Assembly: GCA_009843635.1 (NCBI GenBank)
Contig: VYDB01000006.1
Location: forward strand, 1 to 48,624
DNA: 48,624 bases
Direction: 5' to 3'
From: Gammaproteobacteria bacterium
Lineage (GTDB): Bacteria; Pseudomonadota; Gammaproteobacteria; Pseudomonadales; Azotimanducaceae
The translations under genes and the position numbers were made by a program. This document shows positions 43,847 through 48,624 of the stretch, piece after piece. The notes under the pieces were generated by a model. That model saw only the letters and a program-made list of their open reading frames with translations, searched no databases and was not told where the DNA came from. Each line of letters opens with the position of its first letter. Positions within the stretch are counted from its first letter, which is position 1.

Positions 43847-44983
43847 ATGAACTCAAGAGTCTGCGAGATGCTCGGCATCGAATTCCCCCTGTTCGCCTTC
43901 AGCCATTGCCGCGACGTGGTGGCCGAGGTCAGCAAGGCCGGGGGCTTCGGCGTGCTCGGCGGCGCCGGCCACACGCCGGAGAGTCTGGACATCGAACTCA
44001 ACTGGATCGACGAGCAGGTCAACGGGGCGCCCTACGGCGTCGATATCATCGTGCCCACCAGCATGGACGCCAAGGAGGGCGGCCTGACGCCCGAGGAGGT
44101 CGAGGCCCGCATTCCCCCGGAGCACAAGGCCTACGTCGAGGGCATCTTGGCCAGCAACGGCATCGATTCCAGCGATCTCTGGCAGCGCGCCCCCAGCGAC
44201 TCCTTCGGCGACAGCATGCGTGAACAGGGCGCCGCGCTGGTCATGGATGCCGCCTTCGAGCATCCCATCAAGCTCATCGTCAACGCCCTCGGGGTGCCGC
44301 CGCCCGCCATGATGGAGCGGGCGCGGGCCGCTGGCGTGCCGGTGGGAGCCCTGACCGGCGCTCGGGAACACGCCATCAAGCACGCCGAAGCGGGAGTGGA
44401 CATCCTGGTGGTGGCCGGCACCGAGGCCGGCGGGCATTGCGGTGAAGTCTCCACCTTGGTGCTGGTGCCCGAGGTGGTGGAAGCGGTCAAGCCCTATGGC
44501 GACATCCCGGTGCTCGCCGCCGGCGGCATCGTCACCGGGCGGCAGATGGCGGCCTGCATGGCGATGGGCGCGGCGGGCGCTTGGACCGGTTCGGTGTGGC
44601 TGACCACCGCCGAGGCCGAGACCACCCCCTCGGTGAAGGAGAAGATGCTGGCTGCCAACTCCCGGCAAACGGTGCGTTCGCGCAGCCGCACCGGCAAGTA
44701 CACGCGCCAGTTGCGCTCGGCCTGGACCGACGCCTGGCAGGACGAAAACGCCCCCGACCCCTTGCCGATGCCGCTGCAAAGCCTGGTCAGCGAGCCGGCG
44801 CTCAGCAAGATCGACAAGCTCGCCGAGAGCGGTGACCCAGCCGCCAAGCGGCTCGCCACCTACTGGGTGGGCCAGGGCGTGGGGCTGATGAACAACCCCA
44901 CCTCCGTGCGCAACGTGGTCTTCGACTTCATGGAGGACTTCGCCGAAGCCGCCGAACGGTTGGGCGGGATGCTTAGCGAATGA
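43847..44983 (+). CDS. nitronate monooxygenase-like flavoprotein
   Basis: A 378-residue FMN-dependent TIM-barrel protein of the NMO/enoyl-ACP-reductase-like family. AAGGAG lies nine bases before the ATG. Family landmarks are MLGIEFPLFAFSHCRDVVAEVSKAGGFGVLGG, VVAGTEAGGHCGEVSTLVLVPEVV (FMN phosphate side), VLAAGGIVTGRQMAACMAMGA and VWLTTAEA. The AxEAGGH pattern fits class NPD proteins that oxidise nitronates, but class members also act on other substrates. It is 80 bases after hmgA and may belong to the same oxidative unit. Confidence 0.82.
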   Translation: MNSRVCEMLGIEFPLFAFSHCRDVVAEVSKAGGFGVLGGAGHTPESLDIELNWIDEQVNGAPYGVDIIVPTSMDAKEGGLTPEEVEARIPPEHKAYVEGILASNGIDSSDLWQRAPSDSFGDSMREQGAALVMDAAFEHPIKLIVNALGVPPPAMMERARAAGVPVGALTGAREHAIKHAEAGVDILVVAGTEAGGHCGEVSTLVLVPEVVEAVKPYGDIPVLAAGGIVTGRQMAACMAMGAAGAWTGSVWLTTAEAETTPSVKEKMLAANSRQTVRSRSRTGKYTRQLRSAWTDAWQDENAPDPLPMPLQSLVSEPALSKIDKLAESGDPAAKRLATYWVGQGVGLMNNPTSVRNVVFDFMEDFAEAAERLGGMLSE

Positions 44984-45383
44984 CGCCGTACACCCGTGTC
45001 GGCTTGATGCGCAGAATGACCCGCTGCTGCTCGGCGAGCCAGCCGGGGAGGTCCGCCGGTTCCTCGTAGCCGGTGCCTTCAATGGCCTTGAACACCAGCT
45101 TGGTGGTGCGCACCAAGTCCGTGCGCTCGATGTTGCAGCGGCCTTCTACCGCAACGAAGTTGAAGGGCTCCTGATTGCTGAACGCACAGAGGTTGACGCG
45201 CTCGTCACGGGCGATGGAGGCGTGCCGGAAGGTGGTTTGCGGTGTGCTGACCACCAGTTCATTTCCGTCGAGGGCGTAGGCCACCACGGCACTCACCGGC
45301 GAACCGCTGGTCCGCAACGTGGTCAACACCGCCCATCGGTGGCTGCGCAGAAACTCATCCCATGCCGGGTTTGCTGAAATCAT
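44973..45383 (-). CDS. PPOX-class split-barrel flavoprotein
   Basis: A 136-residue PNPOx-fold protein resembling the small PPOX group often annotated as F420-binding. Landmarks are WAVLTTLRTSGSPVSAVVAYALDG, FRHASIARDERVNLCAFS and FVAVEGRCNIERT. It overlaps the end of the nitronate-monooxygenase-like gene by 11 bases on the opposite strand. Whether it uses FMN, F420 or haem cannot be told from the sequence. Confidence 0.75.
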   Translation of the reverse strand: MISANPAWDEFLRSHRWAVLTTLRTSGSPVSAVVAYALDGNELVVSTPQTTFRHASIARDERVNLCAFSNQEPFNFVAVEGRCNIERTDLVRTTKLVFKAIEGTGYEEPADLPGWLAEQQRVILRIKPTRVYGVIR

Positions 45384-45399
45384 GGCTTGGACTCCTGTT

Positions 45400-46341
45400 T
45401 CATCCGACGGGTGCGCATGGGGTGAGCCAGTGGGCGAATTCCGGGTCTTGCCCGGACACGATGGCGGCGAATCGATCCCGTAGCCGGACGGTCAAGGGGC
45501 CAGGCTGGCCGTTGCCAATTCGGGTCTCGTCGATTTGCGCCACGGGCGCAACCGCCCTGGAGGTGGAGCATAGGAACACCTCGTCCGCGGCCAGCAGTTC
45601 GGCAACGTCCAACTCCCGCTTTTCGCAGGGCACATCCATGGCCTCGGCCAGCTCCAGGATGCTGGCCCGGGTGATGCCGAGCAGCACCCGCTCATCGCCC
45701 GGGGTCACCAAGGCCCCGTCCGAAATGGCGAAGAGGTTGGCGGTTGGCGCCTCTGCCACCGCCTCCGACTCGTCGAGCAGCAGGATTTCGTCGAAGCCCT
45801 CGCGCCGGGCTCGCCACTTGGCAAACGCCGGGCCGCTGTAGTTGGCTGCCATCTTGGCTTGCGGCGGCACGATGTCCTTGCGCCGATTGCGAATGCGGCG
45901 CTCGATCTTGAGCTTAAGGGCCAGCGGGGTGCGCACTTCGCCGGGGTGATGGGCGATGATGTCCGCCTGGTTGTCGTAGGCGGCGATGAACACGGCCACA
46001 TGGGGGTCCTGGGGCACCAGTTCGGCCTCCACCGAAGCGATCAGGGCGCTGATCTTGAGCGAGGTGGCGCCCGGATTGCGCCAAACCGTCTCGACGCAGG
46101 CCTCCACCAGATCCGCCTCGCGATGGCTGAGCGGCAGGCCCATGATGCGGCAGGTTTCAAACAGCCGCGCAACATGTTCGGCAAGCTTCAGAATGGCCGG
46201 GCCATCAGGCGTTTGGTGCACGCTCAGGTAGTCGAAGGCCAAGGTGCCCCGCTGCAGGCTCTGGGCGAGAATGTGGACGGTGGCGTCCGCCCAAGCGACA
46301 AACTCGCCATCGCGCCAGATCACTCGGTCAGCCGTTGCCAT
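45400..46341 (-). CDS. class IV (BCAT/DAAT-type) aminotransferase
   Basis: A 313-residue PLP enzyme of fold class IV. The start at 46341 gives MATADRVIWRDGEFVAWADA behind an AAGGAGGGGG leader. The Schiff-base lysine is in PPQAKMAANYSG, and the following EILLLDESEAVAEAPTANLF and VLLGITRASILELA are typical of branched-chain and D-amino-acid transaminases. It overlaps the end of the adenosine-deaminase-like gene by 14 bases. The substrate (branched-chain, D-amino acid or aminodeoxychorismate lyase type) is not resolved; IlvE-like is slightly favoured by length. Confidence 0.85.
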   Translation of the reverse strand: MATADRVIWRDGEFVAWADATVHILAQSLQRGTLAFDYLSVHQTPDGPAILKLAEHVARLFETCRIMGLPLSHREADLVEACVETVWRNPGATSLKISALIASVEAELVPQDPHVAVFIAAYDNQADIIAHHPGEVRTPLALKLKIERRIRNRRKDIVPPQAKMAANYSGPAFAKWRARREGFDEILLLDESEAVAEAPTANLFAISDGALVTPGDERVLLGITRASILELAEAMDVPCEKRELDVAELLAADEVFLCSTSRAVAPVAQIDETRIGNGQPGPLTVRLRDRFAAIVSGQDPEFAHWLTPCAPVG

Positions 46342-47779
46342 GACGAACCCCCTCCTTGTCGCCGTCTCCCTCGCACAGGCCATAATGCCGACAAATGAAC
46401 CCCCGCCGCAACGGCTGCACATCGCCCAGCGCTGCCACGCCCCGACGCTGGAAGTTCTTCGCAAACTGGTCCATGCGCCGTCCGTATTCCGCCAGCAATC
46501 GAGACTTTGTGGCGTCATCGAGAAAGCTGAACGCCAGGGAGTTGCGGCCCAACGTGCGCAGTTCCGCCCAACTCAGGCCGTATTCGCGCACGGCCACGAA
46601 AAACTCATCGGTCAGCGTTGAGTCCCACATGCCCCGGTCATCAGTGGACAGCGCCACCGGTACGCCGGTGCGCAAGTATTCGGGAAACGGGTGCGCAGCG
46701 AAGTCGTGCACGTAGCCCAGCAGCAGGTTGGATATCAAATTGACCTCCACCAGATAGGGACCGTGGCGGAAGTCGAGCAGGGTCTGCGGATCCTGGATGA
46801 GGTTGAGGCCGTGGCCGATGCGCTCCGCGCCGAGCAGCAGCGTGTCGCGCACATGGCTGTCAGGCCGAACCGACTCGCCGGCGTGGATGGACAGGCGCAC
46901 GCCCGGATAAGCTCGGCGCAAGTCCCGGAAGGTGTCCAGGAAGCGCAGCGGATGGCCGCGGTCGTGGTCTTCCCGCCCAACTAGGTTCACGGCCACGATG
47001 TCGGCGTGTTCAGAAGCCAACCGGTAGATTCGCCGCACCACCTGCTCCGCGTCCGGGTGAAAGCGTAGCGCGGAAACCTGAAACCGCACTGTCACGCCAG
47101 CGGTACGGGCATCTGCCTGCGCCAAGCGCTGCCGATACAGTGCCAGCACCTCTTCGGGGCCAAGCGGCGCGCCGTTCCGATCAAGGAAGCCAAACACCGG
47201 CACCTGTGGCTCGATGTAAACCACGCCCTCATCGGCGAATGCCCGCATGTTGCGGTAGAGGATCTCCGCCACCAAGTGGGGATTGCGCAGCAGGTCGCCC
47301 AAGCGCTGCCAATGGCGCTCGAAAAACTCATCCCGCCCCTCGTGGGCGGCATCAAGACGAATGCTGTTCATCCACGCCGCCCGCGCCTCCGCGTCCAAGG
47401 CGCTCAAGGCTTGGTATTCAACCCGCTCGCAATCGCTGAAGGTCGCCAAGCGGCGCTGGTCCACCGTGCGGTGGAGCATCAAGTATGCGTCGGCCTGATC
47501 GGCCTCCACCGCGCAGTTGTCAATGCGGGTCTTGACGTAGTAGGCAATCCCCTGAGCCGCCTCAGCCAAGGCGACTTCATGCAGCCACTCAGGAAACGCC
47601 GAGCCGGTCAGGTGCAGGTGCAGGTCGCCGCCCTTCGGCATGGCGTAGAGGAAGCGATGCAAGGCCGCGTCGGTGGCTTCGTCCTTGAAGCGTTCAAACC
47701 AATCGCCAGCCACCGCCGCGGGCGCGCCACACGCAAGCGCCAGCAGCAACGCGAGCCGATTCACCTTTCCACTTCCCAT
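46328..47779 (-). CDS. exported adenosine deaminase-like amidohydrolase (ADGF type)
   Basis: A 483-residue zinc deaminase with a signal peptide (LALLLALACGAPAAVAG), so likely periplasmic. Metal motifs are GGDLHLHLTGSAFPEW, SIHAGESVRPDSHVRD (with the catalytic Glu), GHGLNLIQDP and STDDRGMWDSTL. Extracellular adenosine deaminase growth factor-like proteins (CECR1 group) share this pattern. The start at 47779 has no clear ribosome-binding site; GTG at 47764, giving MNRLALLLALACG, is a reasonable alternative. It would degrade purine nucleosides before uptake, complementing the cytoplasmic deaminases. Confidence 0.85.
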   Translation of the reverse strand: MGSGKVNRLALLLALACGAPAAVAGDWFERFKDEATDAALHRFLYAMPKGGDLHLHLTGSAFPEWLHEVALAEAAQGIAYYVKTRIDNCAVEADQADAYLMLHRTVDQRRLATFSDCERVEYQALSALDAEARAAWMNSIRLDAAHEGRDEFFERHWQRLGDLLRNPHLVAEILYRNMRAFADEGVVYIEPQVPVFGFLDRNGAPLGPEEVLALYRQRLAQADARTAGVTVRFQVSALRFHPDAEQVVRRIYRLASEHADIVAVNLVGREDHDRGHPLRFLDTFRDLRRAYPGVRLSIHAGESVRPDSHVRDTLLLGAERIGHGLNLIQDPQTLLDFRHGPYLVEVNLISNLLLGYVHDFAAHPFPEYLRTGVPVALSTDDRGMWDSTLTDEFFVAVREYGLSWAELRTLGRNSLAFSFLDDATKSRLLAEYGRRMDQFAKNFQRRGVAALGDVQPLRRGFICRHYGLCEGDGDKEGVRHGNG

Positions 47780-47805
47780 GCAGCAAGCTTACTCGGTTCA
47801 AGACA

Positions 47806-47877
47806 AGGGCGGGACGCCCTAAATCCCAGACCCGCTGGCATTGGCGAGGTGACACGCCCTTTTTTGGACGAAGGGCG
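47806..47877. repeat. two short GC hairpins upstream of Rpn-like gene
   Basis: AGGGCG-gga-CGCCCT (47806-47820) and CGCCCTT-9 bases-AAGGGCG (47855-47877) lie in the 187-base gap between divergent genes. The second has a T-run in its loop. They share the AGGGCG/CGCCCT core; their role, if any, is unknown. Confidence 0.3.
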
Positions 47878-47966
47878 GATCTCCTACAACACTTGCAGAG
47901 ATTGGCCGTAGCGCGGGCAATACGGCTTGGCCGATGCTGTCCCCAAATCCAAACCGGGAAAGCCAG

Positions 47967-48593
47967 ATGGCGGGGCCAATCAGCCACGACCAGAACTTCA
48001 AGAACCTCATCGTTGACTATCCACGCGAGGCGCTGGCGTTCTTCGCGCCGGAGGAGGCACCGCGGCCTGCCGATGCCGTGCGCATCGTCCCCGTGCGCGA
48101 GGAGCAGCTGCAGGAACGCCTGGGCGGACGCTACCGCAGGCTCGACGTGCCGCTGCTTGCGGAGTGGGAGGACGGCACCCGCCAGGCGATTCTGTTCGCC
48201 TTTGAGGAGGAGTCCGACAGCCAGCGGTTCTCACCGCACCGGCTAGCGCACTACTGCCTCGACCTCGCCGAGATGTTCGGCACCCGCCGGGTGGTGCCGG
48301 TTGTGGTGTTCCTGCGCACCGGCGCGGTGCGGGGCACCTTGGCACTCGGCACTGGGCGGCGCGACTACCTGAGGTTCGACTACTTAGCCTGCGCCCTCGG
48401 CGACATGTCTGCCAGTGACTGGCTCGACAGCGACAACTTGGTGGCGCGGATAAACCTACCGAACATGCAGATCCGAGCGGGTAACAGGATGACGGCATAC
48501 GCGAGCGCCGTTCGCGGCCTGCTGAATCTGGAGCCGGACCCAAACCAGCGCGAGAAGTACGTGGACTTTAAGTGTTTTCCAATAAGGAAATGA
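47967..48593 (+). CDS. Rpn-like PD-(D/E)XK nuclease family protein, C-terminus atypical
   Basis: A 208-residue protein (ATG 47967 chosen; an in-frame ATG at 47934 is possible) resembling the Rpn recombination-promoting nuclease/transposase-related family. Landmarks are HDQNFKNLIVDYPREALAFF at the N-terminus and RYRRLDVPLLAEWEDGTRQAILFAFEEESD, where the acidic residues may form the nuclease site. Family members are usually longer and continue after YVDF with an Ile-Asp-rich segment; here the frame reads FKCFPIRK and stops. The tail may be truncated or rearranged. A second reading frame opens at 48589 with ATGAGCCTGAAGG and runs off the window. Confidence 0.6.
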   Translation: MAGPISHDQNFKNLIVDYPREALAFFAPEEAPRPADAVRIVPVREEQLQERLGGRYRRLDVPLLAEWEDGTRQAILFAFEEESDSQRFSPHRLAHYCLDLAEMFGTRRVVPVVVFLRTGAVRGTLALGTGRRDYLRFDYLACALGDMSASDWLDSDNLVARINLPNMQIRAGNRMTAYASAVRGLLNLEPDPNQREKYVDFKCFPIRK

Positions 48594-48624
48594 GCCTGAA
48601 GGAGGCGGGTTTCGGGGAAGCTCA

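Overview
This is a GC-rich, densely coded stretch of about 50 protein genes from a Gram-negative bacterium, most likely a gammaproteobacterium. The evidence is gene order: leuS-lptE-holA, mtaD-ubiG-yciK (Pseudomonas-like but without mupP), an AlgZ/AlgR-like LytTR two-component pair, and lnt. I see no rRNA, tRNA, CRISPR array, insertion sequence or prophage. No gene-free stretch exceeds 300 bases; the longest (29787-29991) is about 205 bases. Many genes overlap by 1-4 bases (ATGA, GTGA, TTGA, TGATG), and GTG and TTG starts are common.

Layout. 74-7081 (+): a hydrolase, a metallophosphoesterase with an apparent ATT start, lnt, then leuS-lptE-holA. 7078-10808 (-): a LytTR response regulator and its kinase overlapping a carotenoid oxygenase and a DUF2141 protein. 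11003-17090: a TauD-type dioxygenase, then on the minus strand a histidine phosphatase, a RES/Xre-type toxin-antitoxin pair, an acyl-CoA synthetase and an M28 peptidase; a perfect 28-bp inverted repeat lies between the dioxygenase and the peptidase. 17219-21846 (+): cobS-cobT-like chelatase subunits followed by two NAD-salvage genes. 21930-25403 (+): an outer-membrane porin, argD and argF. 25481-29786 (-): a sugar/purine salvage unit (cupin, ribokinase, adenine deaminase, PRISE-type reductase, glucokinase). 29992-35417 (+): a glycerophosphodiesterase with a glutathione-transferase-like N-terminus, flavin/deazaflavin-type oxidoreductases, a SixA-like phosphatase, two small membrane proteins, a metallo-beta-lactamase-fold hydrolase and a PNPOx-fold protein. 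35449-44983 (+): mtaD-ubiG-yciK, then a selenoprotein operon with its partner gene, two cytochromes P450, homogentisate dioxygenase and a nitronate-monooxygenase-like protein. 44973-47779 (-): a PNPOx-fold protein, a class IV aminotransferase and an exported adenosine deaminase-like enzyme. The right edge holds an Rpn-like nuclease gene.

The most notable feature is the gene at 38348-38875. It is interrupted by one in-frame TGA, and reading through it gives the motif U-G-S-C of the UGSC selenoprotein family. A foldable hairpin of bacterial SECIS type begins six bases after the TGA. The stop codon overlaps the start of a conserved uncharacterised partner gene, and the next genes are a CYP153-type P450, a second P450 and hmgA, all translationally overlapped or nearly so. 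This looks like an undescribed selenium-dependent redox module tied to oxidative catabolism. The selenocysteine machinery itself (selA, selB, selC, selD) is not in this window.
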